Of a DNA stretch of 64,000 bases, positions 48,573 to 58,488 are shown one piece after another (position 1 is the stretch's first letter; each line of letters opens with the position of its first letter). A program made the translations under genes and the position numbers. The notes below the pieces were generated by a model. It was given only the letters and a program-made list of their open reading frames with translations. It was not told where the DNA came from and ran no database searches. The DNA comes from Comamonas sp. lk (lineage in GTDB: Bacteria > Pseudomonadota > Gammaproteobacteria > Burkholderiales > Burkholderiaceae_C): positions 149,069 through 213,068 of the forward strand of contig CAMELV010000003.1 of NCBI GenBank assembly GCA_945925985.1, in the 5' to 3' direction.

Positions 48573-49861
48573 CTGACCGTTCCCTCAAAAAATATATTCC
48601 ACCGGCTACCCTGACGCGCCCAGTACTGGCGCTTGACAGGGCCTGTCCGGCTGCCATTTGGCACCTCAGCAAAAGTAACGATCATGGTGTCGGTGGCGTC
48701 AACCCAGCGCAGCAGGGACAGGTCCTTAAGTTCAATACCACGTCCCTTAATCAGCGTCTGTTCGGTGCGCAGCACCGGGGTCCAGTCGGTCAGGGTTTTG
48801 CCGTAACTGTTGAAATTTGGACTGTAGTGAACCAACAGCTCGGGGAGGTTACCTGCTGATTTTGCCTGCTGCCACGCTGCCAGTGCGCGGCGGAAGGACT
48901 GGGCCTCGGTCTGCGCCTTACCTGGTGGCACCCATGTAAGGCGCTGCGAAATCACCACCGGCGTGGTGCCAACTTCGACGGTTTGGATCACATGGCGCAA
49001 GTCTGGGTTGGCCAGCACCACGCAGCCGTCGGTGGCTTGCGGCGGACGCGAAAATTGGCCCGGTGGCGTACCGTGCAGCCAAATGCCTTTGCCGGTCTTG
49101 CCACGCTGGCTGTCGAGGATGTTGGGGTAGTTGATGGGCAGGGCCCCTGCGCCGTAGAAATCGGTCAACGATTTAGGGTCCAGGTTGCTGGTGATGAAGT
49201 ACACGCCCAGTGGCGTACGCCGGTCACCCTCGACCGCTTTTTCAACGCCCAATTTGCCCACCGAGATGTAGTAGTCAGCCACCAGCCTCAAGCCAGCGGC
49301 GCTGTTGGCAAAAAGGTAGAGTCTCGAGCGGGAAGCGTCCACCGCGATAGCATGTCTGTTGCGGGCCGACAGGTTGATGAATTCGGCTGGCAAAGCCCCC
49401 TCTGGCGGCCGTTCGGTTATCGCTTTCAGTCGGGCTTGCGATTCGGCTCGAAGATCATCGAGAGTCTCGGCCCCTTGTGGATTGAGCGGGCTAGGCACAT
49501 CGCCCAAACCGCGCACCGGCCGTTGGCGCGAGGCCAGGATGTCACCATGGACCAGTTGGGCCAGGCGAAAATCCGGGTAGGTCTGAACCAACTGCTGCGC
49601 CATATTCAGTGCTGCCCGACTCTGCCCTCCGCGTAGCAGTTGGTAGACATCAATTAAACGCGCCTCGGCCTCCCCCGCTTCCGCTGGTTTGACTTTAGCC
49701 TCGAGTTTTGGCTTGGCTTTAGGTTTGGGCTTGGGTTTGGGTTTGGGTTTGTTCGGCGCAGCTGCCACTGCTTTTGCCTGGGACGTTTTTGATGCCTGTG
49801 CAACGGGCGCCGCGAGCAGGCCCAGCGTGACCAGCAACATCAAGGGCAAAAGCTGTCTCAT
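48569..49861 (-). CDS. L,D-transpeptidase (YkuD) with NTF2-like C-terminus
   Basis: A 430-residue periplasmic protein. A signal peptide ([16 protein letters not shown]) is followed by a Lys-Pro dipeptide repeat, a TPR-like helical part, then the YkuD catalytic domain: WLHGTPPG and ATDGCVVLA with Cys280. The usual Ser before GC is Asp here. A C-terminal ~110-residue SnoaL/NTF2-like region ([19 protein letters not shown]) ends the protein; the next gene upstream carries a similar one. It probably makes 3-3 peptidoglycan or lipoprotein crosslinks. Order TPR gene, this gene, ppiA, ppiB, lpxH suggests an envelope operon. Confidence 0.9.
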   Translation of the reverse strand: MRQLLPLMLLVTLGLLAAPVAQASKTSQAKAVAAAPNKPKPKPKPKPKAKPKLEAKVKPAEAGEAEARLIDVYQLLRGGQSRAALNMAQQLVQTYPDFRLAQLVHGDILASRQRPVRGLGDVPSPLNPQGAETLDDLRAESQARLKAITERPPEGALPAEFINLSARNRHAIAVDASRSRLYLFANSAAGLRLVADYYISVGKLGVEKAVEGDRRTPLGVYFITSNLDPKSLTDFYGAGALPINYPNILDSQRGKTGKGIWLHGTPPGQFSRPPQATDGCVVLANPDLRHVIQTVEVGTTPVVISQRLTWVPPGKAQTEAQSFRRALAAWQQAKSAGNLPELLVHYSPNFNSYGKTLTDWTPVLRTEQTLIKGRGIELKDLSLLRWVDATDTMIVTFAEVPNGSRTGPVKRQYWARQGSRWNIFFEGTVR

Positions 49862-49921
49862 GGCAGCAAAGGGTTGGTCATGGCTTCAGTAGCGCCAGCA
49901 ATCGGGGCGAGCTCAGCGCGC

Positions 49922-50950
49922 TTAGCTTCCAGTGGATTCCTTGACGATCAACCAGCGTTCGCCGACCCGCTGCAGGTCCAGCGTCTTGCGACTGGAGACG
50001 GACAGGGCGTCAGCACGGTAATCTTGTCGGAACTTGGCGACAGCCCTGCTGCCCTCGACCGTGACCGTCAGGTTGTCAAGTTTGACGCTAATGCTAGATT
50101 TGCCCATGATGCGCATGCGTCGGTCATCTTCCCAGGCGCTGCGCGTCTGGCTGCCCGGAGCGTCAAAGTCTCTGCCGTACGCACTCAGGTAAGTCGCCAT
50201 GTCCTTTGCCGCCCAGGCCTTGGCCCAGGACGCCACAGCAGCCTCTACGTCTCGGGTGGCCGAATTCGCCATCGCTGGCTTGCTCGGTAGGGTTGCTGGC
50301 GCTGGTGCTGGTGCTGGTGTCGGTGCCGCGATCGGTGCCGGCGCAGTTTGAGCCACAGGGGGAGGTGTCGGCGCTGGCGTGGGTAAAGGTGCCGGCGCAG
50401 GCGGACTGGTCGCCGGGCGCTGCGCCTTCAGGTTGGGTGTGAAAATCTCGCGGATCAGGGCCAGCTTGGGTTGCACCGCCGTGTTGCCGCTGTCAAGCTG
50501 CAATGCCTTGTTGTAGGCCTGGCTGGCCAGCTTGGCGTAAACGTCGCCCAGGTTTTCATGGGCCGTGGCGTAACTGGGGTTGGTCCGTATGGCTTGTTCC
50601 AGTGCCGCGCGAGCCTTGTCAAATTGGCTTTGCCCGGCGTACAGCACGGCCAGGTTGTTGTAGGGCTCAGGCAGTTCCGGGTAGTCTTCGGTCAGCTTGC
50701 TGAAGGTGGCAATCGCCTCATTCACCTTGCCGGAATCCCGCTGGATCACGCCCTTGAGGAAGCGCATTTGCGGGTCCCGGGGCTTGGTTGTCAGAAAAGC
50801 GTCTGTCTTGGCTTGGGCCTCGACCAGCTTGCCCGCACGCAACAGTTGCAAGGTATCGGCATAGTCATCGGCATGCGCGGCCCCCGACAAACCTGCTGCC
50901 AGAAACAGGAGTGCAGCGAGGTTCGATAACGGCGTTTTAACGTACTTCAT
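49922..50950 (-). CDS. TPR-repeat periplasmic protein with NTF2-like C-terminus
   Basis: A 342-residue protein. The signal peptide ends AAHA-DDYAD. TPR helices follow (PDPQ-like DPQMRFLKGVIQRDSG, LPEPYNNLAVLYAGQSQFDKA, ATAHENLGDVYAKLASQAYN), then a Pro/Ala-rich spacer of about 60 residues and a C-terminal domain (VASWAKAWAAKDMATYLSAY) similar to that of the neighbouring L,D-transpeptidase. The ATG at 50950 is favoured because it gives a clean signal peptide; the longer frame runs into cysS antisense. Function not assigned; the shared C-terminal domain implies a partner of the transpeptidase. Confidence 0.85.
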   Translation of the reverse strand: MKYVKTPLSNLAALLFLAAGLSGAAHADDYADTLQLLRAGKLVEAQAKTDAFLTTKPRDPQMRFLKGVIQRDSGKVNEAIATFSKLTEDYPELPEPYNNLAVLYAGQSQFDKARAALEQAIRTNPSYATAHENLGDVYAKLASQAYNKALQLDSGNTAVQPKLALIREIFTPNLKAQRPATSPPAPAPLPTPAPTPPPVAQTAPAPIAAPTPAPAPAPATLPSKPAMANSATRDVEAAVASWAKAWAAKDMATYLSAYGRDFDAPGSQTRSAWEDDRRMRIMGKSSISVKLDNLTVTVEGSRAVAKFRQDYRADALSVSSRKTLDLQRVGERWLIVKESTGS

Positions 50951-51148
50951 TGGCGTCTGTTGGTTGTCAGTCGGTGCAAAAAAAGCTCGGACTGACCAAG
51001 GCCGAGGGCGATATACTGGTTTTAATTGTAGCCCAGCAGTGTCCGCAATGGCCTGTGTAAGCAACCCTGCGCCGAGCCCTGGGCCCGGCCATTTTGACCC
51101 GGGTCCCAGACCCTCAAACGGACCTAGCCCAGCCTCTGTCGCCCACCC

Positions 51149-52525
51149 ATGAGCCTGCGTATTTTCAGCACCCTGTCGCGTGCTCTTGAGCCCCTGTCTC
51201 CGCTGCAGCCCGGGCATGTGCGCATGTACGTGTGCGGCATGACCGTGTACGACCTGTGCCACTTGGGGCACGCCCGTTCCATGGTGGCTTTTGACGTGGT
51301 GCAGCGCTGGCTCAAGTCCAGCGGCCTGCGCGTGAGCTATGTGCGCAACATCACCGACATCGACGACAAGATCATCCGACGCGCCGTAGAAAACGGCGAG
51401 ACCATCCGCGCCCTCACTGACCGCATGATCGAGGCGCTACACCAGGATGCCGATGCGCTGGGTATCGAGCGCCCCCTGGCTGAGCCGCGCGCCACCGACC
51501 ACGTGCCGCAAATGCTGTCACTGATCGGCCGGCTGGTCGACCAGGGTCTGGCCTACCTGGGCTCCGACGGTGATGTCAACTACGCGGTGCGCAAATTCTC
51601 CTCTTACGGCCGCTTGAGCGGTAAGTCGCTTGATGACTTGCGCGCCGGTGAGCGGGTGGCTGTGGCCGAGGGTAAGGACGATCCACTGGATTTCGTGCTC
51701 TGGAAAGCGGCCAAGCCCGACGAGCCGCAAGAGGCCCAGTGGGACAGTGCCTGGGGCCAGGGCCGGCCGGGCTGGCATATCGAGTGCTCAGCCATGTGTG
51801 GCGACCTCCTCGGTGACAGCGTTGACATCCACGGCGGCGGCGCCGACCTGCAGTTTCCGCACCATGAAAACGAGATCGCCCAGAGCGAGGGTGCCACCGG
51901 CAAGCCCTTGGCCAGCATCTGGATGCACAACGGCTTTGTGACCCGCGACCACGAAAAAATGTCCAAAAGCCTGGGCAATTTTTTCACCATCCGCGACATT
52001 CTGGCGCGCTTTGACGCTGAAACCACACGGTTCTTTATCGTCCGTGCTCACTATCGCAGCGCCCTCAATTACAGCGACGCCCACCTCGAAGACGCGCGCA
52101 GTGCCTTGCGCCGACTGTACACGGCACTGGCCCTGGTGCCGCCGGTGGCGCTGCCTATCGACTGGGCCGGGCCGTTTGCCAGCGCTTTCAAGTCCGCCAT
52201 GGACAACGACTTTGGCACGCCCGAAGCAGTGGCCGTGCTGTTCGATCTGGCAACCGAAGTCAACAAGACCCGCGCGCCAGAGTTGGCGGGACTGTTGCGT
52301 GGGCTGGGTGGCTGCCTGGGGCTGTTGCAGGCCGAGCCGGCCGGCTTTTTGCAAGCTGGCGCTGGCCTGGACCCGGCAGCCATTGAATTACTGATCGCGC
52401 GGCGGGCACAGGCCAAGGCCGGGCGCGATTTTGCCGAGGCGGACCGCTTGCGGCAAGAGCTGCTGGCACAGGGCATCGTGCTCAAAGATGCGCCCGGTGG
52501 CACCACTTGGGAGGCGATGCCGTGA
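51149..52525 (+). CDS. cysS: cysteinyl-tRNA synthetase
   Basis: Class I synthetase, 458 residues. The HIGH-equivalent is [16 protein letters not shown] is exact ([11 protein letters not shown]), and the zinc ligands are in [18 protein letters not shown] and [12 protein letters not shown]. The start at 51149 matches the family. It is divergent from the TPR gene. A DNA glycosylase gene follows after ten bases. Confidence 0.97.
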   Translation: MSLRIFSTLSRALEPLSPLQPGHVRMYVCGMTVYDLCHLGHARSMVAFDVVQRWLKSSGLRVSYVRNITDIDDKIIRRAVENGETIRALTDRMIEALHQDADALGIERPLAEPRATDHVPQMLSLIGRLVDQGLAYLGSDGDVNYAVRKFSSYGRLSGKSLDDLRAGERVAVAEGKDDPLDFVLWKAAKPDEPQEAQWDSAWGQGRPGWHIECSAMCGDLLGDSVDIHGGGADLQFPHHENEIAQSEGATGKPLASIWMHNGFVTRDHEKMSKSLGNFFTIRDILARFDAETTRFFIVRAHYRSALNYSDAHLEDARSALRRLYTALALVPPVALPIDWAGPFASAFKSAMDNDFGTPEAVAVLFDLATEVNKTRAPELAGLLRGLGGCLGLLQAEPAGFLQAGAGLDPAAIELLIARRAQAKAGRDFAEADRLRQELLAQGIVLKDAPGGTTWEAMP

Positions 52526-52534
52526 GCCATTTCA

Positions 52535-53221
52535 GTGTGTTCCACCACGCAAGTTACCGAATCCATTAACGTGGACGCCCCTAAAAAAATAGCGGAAACA
52601 CGGCTCACCCCGAGCTACTGGGGTGAGGCCTGTGAGCACCTCATGAGCCGTGACCGGGTCATGAACCGCCTGATTCCGCAGTTTGGGTCTGGCTGCCTGC
52701 AAACCCGTGGCGATGCCTTTGTCACGCTGGCGCGCAGCATCGTCGGGCAGCAAATTTCGGTGAAGGCGGCTCAGACGGTCTGGGACCGGTTTGAGTTGCT
52801 GCCGCGCAGCATGACGGCGGCCAATGTGCTGAAACTCAAGGTGGATGACATGCGCGCTGCCGGCCTCAGCGCGCGCAAGGTCGAGTACCTGGTTGACCTG
52901 GCGCTGCATTTCGACAACCGCCTGCTGCACGTTAAAAACTGGGGTGACATGGACGATGAGACCATCATCGCCGAGTTGGTCGCCATCCGGGGTATTGGCC
53001 GCTGGACGGCCGAAATGTTCCTGATCTTTCACCTGATGCGGCCGAATGTGCTGCCGCTGGATGATGTCGGTTTGATCAACGGCATCAGCAAGTGCTATTT
53101 TTCCGGCGATTCGGTCAGCCGCAGCGATGCGCGTGAGGTGGCTGCCGCCTGGGCGCCGTACTGCAGTGTGGCGACTTGGTATATTTGGCGCTCGCTGGAC
53201 CCCCTACCGGTCAGTTATTAA
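52535..53221 (+). CDS. DNA-3-methyladenine glycosylase (AlkA-like, HhH-GPD)
   Basis: Base-excision repair glycosylase of the HhH-GPD superfamily, 228 residues (GTG at 52535; an internal GTG at 52571 is possible). The helix-hairpin-helix and catalytic region reads VAIRGIGRWTAEMFLIFHLM, followed by VLPLDDVGLINGI with the catalytic Asp. It lacks the C-terminal Fe-S cluster of MutY/Nth. It removes alkylated purines by family analogy. It lies between cysS and accA. Confidence 0.9.
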   Translation: MCSTTQVTESINVDAPKKIAETRLTPSYWGEACEHLMSRDRVMNRLIPQFGSGCLQTRGDAFVTLARSIVGQQISVKAAQTVWDRFELLPRSMTAANVLKLKVDDMRAAGLSARKVEYLVDLALHFDNRLLHVKNWGDMDDETIIAELVAIRGIGRWTAEMFLIFHLMRPNVLPLDDVGLINGISKCYFSGDSVSRSDAREVAAAWAPYCSVATWYIWRSLDPLPVSY

Positions 53222-53266
53222 GCCCGTTGACTGAACCCGTCTCAAGCAAAACGCAGAGGAGCGCTG

Positions 53267-54244
53267 ATGGCTAAGAAGATATTCCTCGATTTTGAGCAAT
53301 CGATCGCCGAACTGGAAAACAAAATTGAAGAGCTGCGCTATGTGCAGACCGAGTCGGCGGTAGACATTTCCACCGAGATTGACCAACTCGCCAAAAAGAG
53401 CCTTCAGCTGACCAAAGACGTCTACAGCCAGCTCACGCCCTGGCAGATCACCAAAATTGCCCGCCATGCCGAGCGGCCCTACACGCTGGATTACGTCAAC
53501 GAGATCTTCACCCATTTTGTGGAGCTCCATGGCGACCGGCACTTTGCTGACGACCTCAGCATCGTTGGCGGTCTGGCCCGCTTCAATGGCACGCCCTGCA
53601 TGGTGCTCGGCCAGCAAAAAGGACGTGATACCAAGGAGCGCGGTCTGCGCAACTTCGGCATGAGCAAGCCCGAGGGCTACCGCAAAGCACTGCGGCTCAT
53701 GAAAACCGCTGAGAAATTTCGCCTGCCGGTGTTCACGTTCGTGGACACGCCAGGTGCTTACCCTGGCATTGACGCCGAAGAGCGTGGCCAGTCTGAAGCC
53801 ATTGGCCGCAACATCTTTGAGATGTCTCAGCTGGAGGTGCCCATCATCACCACCATCATCGGGGAAGGTGGCTCGGGGGGTGCCCTGGCGATCTCGATTG
53901 GCGACCAGGTGCTGATGCTGCAGTACTCCATTTATTCTGTGATCAGCCCGGAGGGGTGCGCCTCCATCCTCTGGAAAACCTCTGACAAAGCCCAGGAAGC
54001 GGCCGATGCCCTGGGCATCACTGCCCACCGGCTCAAGGCGCTGGGTGTGATTGACAAAATCGTGAATGAGCCAGTCGGCGGCGCCCACCGGGACCACAAA
54101 CAGATGGCCGCCTTTTTAAAGCGCGCCCTCACCGATGCCTATCGCCAGCTGAGTGACTTGAAGGTCGGCGAACTGCTGGAGCGGCGCTACGAACGACTGC
54201 AAAGCTACGGCCGCTTCACCGACACGCGGGTGGCCAGTCGCTGA
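53267..54244 (+). CDS. accA: acetyl-CoA carboxylase carboxyltransferase subunit alpha
   Basis: Carboxyltransferase half of acetyl-CoA carboxylase, first step of fatty acid synthesis. It is 325 residues with the typical start ([19 protein letters not shown]), [28 protein letters not shown], and the oxyanion region [17 protein letters not shown] precedes the ATG at 53267. AccD, its partner, is not in the window. Confidence 0.97.
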   Translation: MAKKIFLDFEQSIAELENKIEELRYVQTESAVDISTEIDQLAKKSLQLTKDVYSQLTPWQITKIARHAERPYTLDYVNEIFTHFVELHGDRHFADDLSIVGGLARFNGTPCMVLGQQKGRDTKERGLRNFGMSKPEGYRKALRLMKTAEKFRLPVFTFVDTPGAYPGIDAEERGQSEAIGRNIFEMSQLEVPIITTIIGEGGSGGALAISIGDQVLMLQYSIYSVISPEGCASILWKTSDKAQEAADALGITAHRLKALGVIDKIVNEPVGGAHRDHKQMAAFLKRALTDAYRQLSDLKVGELLERRYERLQSYGRFTDTRVASR

Positions 54245-54262
54245 TCGTCGGCACGATTGACC

Positions 54263-55225
54263 ATGAGCACCAGCCTGCCTGAGGCGGTGCGCCTCTTTGA
54301 CCCCAAGTTGCCGCTGGCGGTAGCCTACAGCGGTGGGGCCGACTCCACCGCCCTGCTGCTGGCCTGTGCCGACAAATGGCCGGGCGAGGTGCATGCGTTT
54401 CACGTACACCACGGCCTGCAGGCCGCCGCCGACGACTTTGAGCGCCATTGTCAGCAGGTGTGCCGGGCCGCCGGCGTGCCGCTGCATGTGCGCCGGGTGG
54501 ACGCCCGACACGCTCCGGGGCAGAGTCCGGAGGACGCCGCACGGCGCGCCCGTTATCAGGCTTTTGAGGCGCTAGCCCTTGATACCATTGGCTTGGTAGC
54601 TATAAAAAATATAGCGTTGGCGCAGCACGCTGACGACCAAGTCGAAACCCTGTTACTGGCCCTGAGCCGGGGTGCGGGCCTCCCGGGGCTGAGTGCCATG
54701 CCAGCGCATTGGGTGAGCGCCGGCTTGCACTACCACCGGCCCTTGTTGCAGGTGCCTGGGCCCGAATTGCGGGCCTGGCTGCGCCAGCGCGGCACGGGCT
54801 GGGTTGAGGACCCCAGCAATGCCGACAGCCGCTACACCCGCAACCGCATCCGTGCCGAGCTGTTGCCGGCGCTGCAGTCGGCCTTTCCCCAGTTCCGCAG
54901 CACCTTTGCCCGTAGCACTGCCCACGCCGCGCAGGCGCAGGGTCTCCTGGTCGAACTGGCCGAGCTGGATCTGGCGCAAACCGGTATGCCGCCCCAGCTC
55001 ATGTCCTTGCAGCGATTGAGCCGGCCGCGCCAGGCCAATCTGCTGCGCCACTGGCTGCACAGCCAGTTCGCGGCTGCGCCCAGTGCCGCCCAACTGGCGG
55101 AGTTGCTCGACCAAATCGCCGACTGCACCACCCGCGGCCACCACATCCGGATCAAGGTGGCCGCCGGTTATGTGGAGCGGCGCGGCGGCGGACTGCATTG
55201 GTACAATCCTGCGCTTTCGGCTTGA
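54263..55225 (+). CDS. tilS: tRNA(Ile)-lysidine synthase
   Basis: Changes C34 to lysidine in tRNA-Ile(CAU). N-type ATP pyrophosphatase with PP-loop YSGGADSTAL (residues 22-31), HVHHGLQ and AQHADDQVET. Short form of 320 residues without the long C-terminal domains, as in other betaproteobacteria. The ATG at 54263 is preferred to the TTG at 54257. Copy B of the dispersed repeat (54569-54616) is inserted in frame at about residues 103-118 (ALDTIGLVAIKNIA), immediately before the AQHADDQ motif. Confidence 0.94.
   Translation: MSTSLPEAVRLFDPKLPLAVAYSGGADSTALLLACADKWPGEVHAFHVHHGLQAAADDFERHCQQVCRAAGVPLHVRRVDARHAPGQSPEDAARRARYQAFEALALDTIGLVAIKNIALAQHADDQVETLLLALSRGAGLPGLSAMPAHWVSAGLHYHRPLLQVPGPELRAWLRQRGTGWVEDPSNADSRYTRNRIRAELLPALQSAFPQFRSTFARSTAHAAQAQGLLVELAELDLAQTGMPPQLMSLQRLSRPRQANLLRHWLHSQFAAAPSAAQLAELLDQIADCTTRGHHIRIKVAAGYVERRGGGLHWYNPALSA
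54569..54616 (+). repeat. intragenic repeat copy B, inside tilS
   Basis: Begins GCGCTAGCCCTTGATACCAT and ends GTAGCTATAAAAAATATAGC. Aligns without gaps with copies C and F; same frame as copy C. Confidence 0.75.
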
Positions 55226-55246
55226 CACCTTTCCTGATTCACCCTG

Positions 55247-56515
55247 ATGGCCCTGATTGTTCATAAATATGGCGGCACTTCGATGGGCTCACCTGAGCGC
55301 ATTCGCAATGTCGCCAAACGTGTTGCCAAGTGGGCGCGTGCCGGTCACCACATGGTGGTGGTGCCCTCCGCCATGAGCGGCGAAACCAATCGCCTGCTCG
55401 GGCTGGCCAAGGAACTGGCCCCGGCCCGCGCCGATGACGCCTACTGGCGCGAGCTGGACGCCCTGGCCGCCACCGGAGAACAGGCGTCTAGCGCTCTGCT
55501 GGCGATTGCGCTGCAGGCGGAAGGCATGGCCTCGGTCAGCTATGCAGGCTGGCAGGTGCCGATCCGAACTGACAGCGCCTACACCAAGGCCCGCATTGAG
55601 GCCATTGACGACACCCGCGTGCGCGCTGACCTGGCGGCTGGCCGCGTGGTGATCGTCACCGGCTTCCAGGGGGTGGATGCCCTGGGCAACATTACCACCC
55701 TGGGCCGAGGCGGTTCTGACACCTCGGCGGTGGCAGTGGCGGCCGCCATGAAGGCCGCCGAGTGCTTGATCTATACCGACGTGGACGGCGTTTACACCAC
55801 TGATCCGCGGGTGGTGCCGGAGGCGCGGCGCCTGCACACCGTGAGCTTTGAGGAAATGCTGGAGATGGCCTCCATGGGCTCCAAGGTGCTGCAAATCCGC
55901 TCTGTTGAGTTTGCTGGCAAATACCGTGTGCCGCTGCGCGTGCTGAGCAGCTTCACCCCTTGGGATATCGATATCGTTGAAGAGGCCAAGTCAGGCACTC
56001 TGATCACTTTTGAGGACGACGAACACATGGAACAAGCCATTGTTTCCGGCATTGCATTCAACCGCGACGAAGCCAAGATCTCGGTGCTGGGCGTGCCCGA
56101 CAAGCCCGGCATTGCTTACCAAATCCTGGGTGCAGTGGCCGATGCCAATGTCGAGGTCGACGTGATCATTCAGAACATCAGCAAAGAAGGTAAAACCGAC
56201 TTCAGCTTCACCGTCAACCGGGGCGACTTTACCCGCACCCTTGAGTTGCTCAGGACCCGCGTGCTGCCTGGCCTGGGCGCGCAAGAGGTGGTGGGCGACG
56301 CCAAGATCTGCAAGGTGAGTATTGTGGGCATCGGCATGCGCAGCCATGTCGGCATCGCCAGCAAGATGTTCAGGTGCTTGAGCGAGGAGGGCATCAACAT
56401 CCAGATGATCTCCACCTCAGAAATCAAAACCTCGGTGGTCATCGACGAGAAGTACATGGAGCTGGCCGTGCGGGCCCTGCACAAGGCATTTGACCTGGAC
56501 CAGACCCCAGTCTGA
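55247..56515 (+). CDS. lysC: aspartate kinase
   Basis: First step of the aspartate family pathway (Lys, Thr, Met). It is 422 residues; the kinase domain starts IVHKYGGTSMGSPERI, with GRGGSDTSAVAVAAAM and YTDVDGVYTTDPRVV. Two C-terminal ACT domains (PGIAYQILGAVADANV and VGIASKMFRCLSEEGINIQM) indicate amino acid feedback control. It follows tilS after 21 bases. Confidence 0.97.
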   Translation: MALIVHKYGGTSMGSPERIRNVAKRVAKWARAGHHMVVVPSAMSGETNRLLGLAKELAPARADDAYWRELDALAATGEQASSALLAIALQAEGMASVSYAGWQVPIRTDSAYTKARIEAIDDTRVRADLAAGRVVIVTGFQGVDALGNITTLGRGGSDTSAVAVAAAMKAAECLIYTDVDGVYTTDPRVVPEARRLHTVSFEEMLEMASMGSKVLQIRSVEFAGKYRVPLRVLSSFTPWDIDIVEEAKSGTLITFEDDEHMEQAIVSGIAFNRDEAKISVLGVPDKPGIAYQILGAVADANVEVDVIIQNISKEGKTDFSFTVNRGDFTRTLELLRTRVLPGLGAQEVVGDAKICKVSIVGIGMRSHVGIASKMFRCLSEEGINIQMISTSEIKTSVVIDEKYMELAVRALHKAFDLDQTPV

Positions 56516-56553
56516 AAAACGGCTTGGAGTCGTGAGATAATTTCATCGTGCTA

Positions 56554-56646
56554 GGAATCGTGACCGAGTGGCCGAAGGTGCTCCCCTGCTAAGGGAGTAT
56601 GGGGTGTAGAGCCTCATCGAGGGTTCGAATCCCTCCGATTCCGCCA
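56554..56646 (+). tRNA. tRNA-Ser(GCU)
   Basis: A 93-base class II tRNA. Acceptor arms GGAATCG and CGATTCC pair fully; the anticodon stem CTCCC/GGGAG frames the loop CTGCTAA with anticodon GCT; a long variable arm follows; the T loop is GGTTCGAATCC; the CCA end is encoded. It reads AGC/AGU codons. No second copy of its 3' end is seen in this window, so no attachment-site duplication can be shown. Confidence 0.95.
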
Positions 56647-56692
56647 GTACAAAGACCTCAAACCTGCTCAGCAGGCCTGGAGGCAGCCTCAG

Positions 56693-56718
56693 GCCCCGCA
56701 CCACGCGGGGCTTTTTGC
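56693..56718 (+). terminator. rho-independent terminator after tRNA-Ser
   Basis: A 7-bp perfect stem (GCCCCGC, loop ACCAC, GCGGGGC) followed by TTTTTGCTTT. It is 46 bases downstream of the tRNA. The remaining bases up to 56894 show nothing recognisable. Confidence 0.85.
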
Positions 56719-56894
56719 TTTGGGCTCCTGACTGCCGCCATTGGCATTGACCACGGAAAGCCGTCTCAAACCCCGTTTGTCTCAAAACCTCATGACTTTT
56801 TCGGACTTGGTTCCGAGCCGTGAAATCGCTGGTTTCTGCAAAACAGGCTTTGAACCAAGCTGAATGAAATTTCGTTGTTCAGAGCGCTATGGCC

Positions 56895-58415
56895 TCAGCC
56901 GTTGATGAACACGTTGAGCCTGGTTGCGATTCGTTCACGACGTACTTCAAGGAACTTCTTGTATGCCGGGGTGTCTAGCAGCTCTGGATCCAGCGGTATC
57001 TCTTGGACGCTGAATCCCTCTTCGCCGCTCTTTGCTGCAAAAAAGGCAAGGTACTCTTTTGGTGGCTTGTCGCTGATGACGCGGTTGGTCTTGCCACCAA
57101 TGAATGCCAAGTTGGCTATATCGTCGGCCTCTCGCGAAATCACGCCTGCCTTGGTGAGCACAGCCTTTGGAAAAATATGGTGGAACTGAAGGCGATGTTG
57201 CACGCCACTGTGATCAAGGGCAATGGTCAGGTTTGAATGCCAGTCTTTTGCGCCAGCCGAGCGGAAGGCCAAGAACATCGTTTTAAACAACGCACTACGC
57301 TGGTTTCTGCCAGATAGCTCCTCAGGGGAAATTTCGAGCCTGCCAACCTGTGAGCGCAGGCGGTCTATCAGGTCCTGGATGGTGCCCCCATCTCGAATCG
57401 AAGCAATGTCCTGGTCGAGCAACGTCTCACTAGAACCGCGCGAGAACCTGCCTTTGGCATTTGCTGCCAGCACCCAATACCGCAGCAGCTTGGACTCATC
57501 TGGCGAAATTTGGTAGTCGCGCTTGTGACCGAAATACGAAATGGCCACCACCATGAACGGCGAAGACAGCAAGGCTGGGCTGTCAATCCCGACGTTGTGC
57601 TTAAGAAAATTCATGGCGAAGTTCATGCCTTCGCATGCTTCACTCCACGCTTTTTGAAGCCGGGTGATGTCAAGCGAGCTCACCGTCTTGAAGCGAGATT
57701 GTCCAGTGGCCATTGCCACCATATTCTTCAAGTGGATACCCAATTCAAGGTCAAATCCGACTTCTTTGCATTTGCCTTGGAAGGCTTGAAAGGTATGAAG
57801 TGAGTTTTTCCACTTTGCCGTTATTTGGGCCAGCGCAAGATCCGAGCTTCGAAGCTTTGCGCCAAGTGAGTTGACGCGCACAAAGATCTCAGTCACCTCG
57901 TCATACGAAAGCGTCCGCTCGAGAACGTCCATGCGGTAAACATATTTTTTTACGGCCCTAAGACGATCAAGCCGCTGCCCATAAAGGTCTGCACGAGGGT
58001 CATCAAAAGAGGTCACTCCAGCCCGTTTGAGGAATTCGGTGTTGCTGGTGCTCTTGAAAACTTCTGATACTTTGACCCAGCGCGGACTACTTTCCAACTT
58101 GCGGGTCGACACAACGAAGGTCATTTGGTTAAAACGCTGCTGGAGTTCATCCTCAGAAGCGTCCTCCTGATCGGGCTCGGTGTCATCAACGTCACTTTCC
58201 TCATTGATTTCCATGAAGCCCTGAAGCTCGTTGGGGTGCTCAAGGTTGAAAAGAATTTCAATCGGGCGCTTTCTGCCGCGAACATTCACAGGCTCACCCC
58301 GAATCACAGCCGAAAGTGATGTGAGCCGCTGCTGCCCGTCTAAAAGCAGTCGAGTTGTTTTGTAGGGGTTGCTTTGTTGGCCAACCGCCATCGCCTGCAA
58401 TGGCACGTCTTCATG
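56895..58415 (-). pseudogene. N-terminally truncated GmrSD-type protein (DUF262 plus DUF1524 HNH)
   Basis: The visible frame carries RLLLDGQQRLTSLSAVIRG (the DUF262 DGQQR motif) only about 25 residues from its beginning, then LFNLEHP, a middle helical region, and a C-terminal HNH-like domain RLQFHHIFPKAVL with ANLAFIGGKTNRVI. Complete relatives have 60-80 residues ahead of DGQQR, including a P-x-x-QR-x-Y/F-x-W segment; that is missing. Similarity to the family appears to start near HEDVPLQAM (58389-58415), and the frame then runs into unrelated sequence to a TAA at 58476. So the head was cut off by the adjacent transposition operon. GmrSD-like proteins are modification-dependent restriction enzymes. 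A GTG at 58404 could start a headless product, unlikely to be active. Confidence 0.82.
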
Positions 58416-58488
58416 GTTTAAGATTAGTTGTAAATTTACTACGTGAGTAAGTTGTTGATAAATATAAGGATTTTGTTAGTAAATATTT

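Noticed and set aside
49710..49755. Short hexamer repeat in the L,D-transpeptidase gene as a phase-variable tract
   Set aside because: The hexamers encode a Lys-Pro spacer after the signal peptide; changes in number would keep the frame, so no on/off switching is expected.
56554..56646. tRNA-Ser as the attachment site of the mobile element
   Set aside because: No second copy of the tRNA 3' end occurs in the window, and the element's near edge is inside the DUF262 gene about 1.8 kb away. An older event at the tRNA cannot be excluded without sequence beyond 64000.
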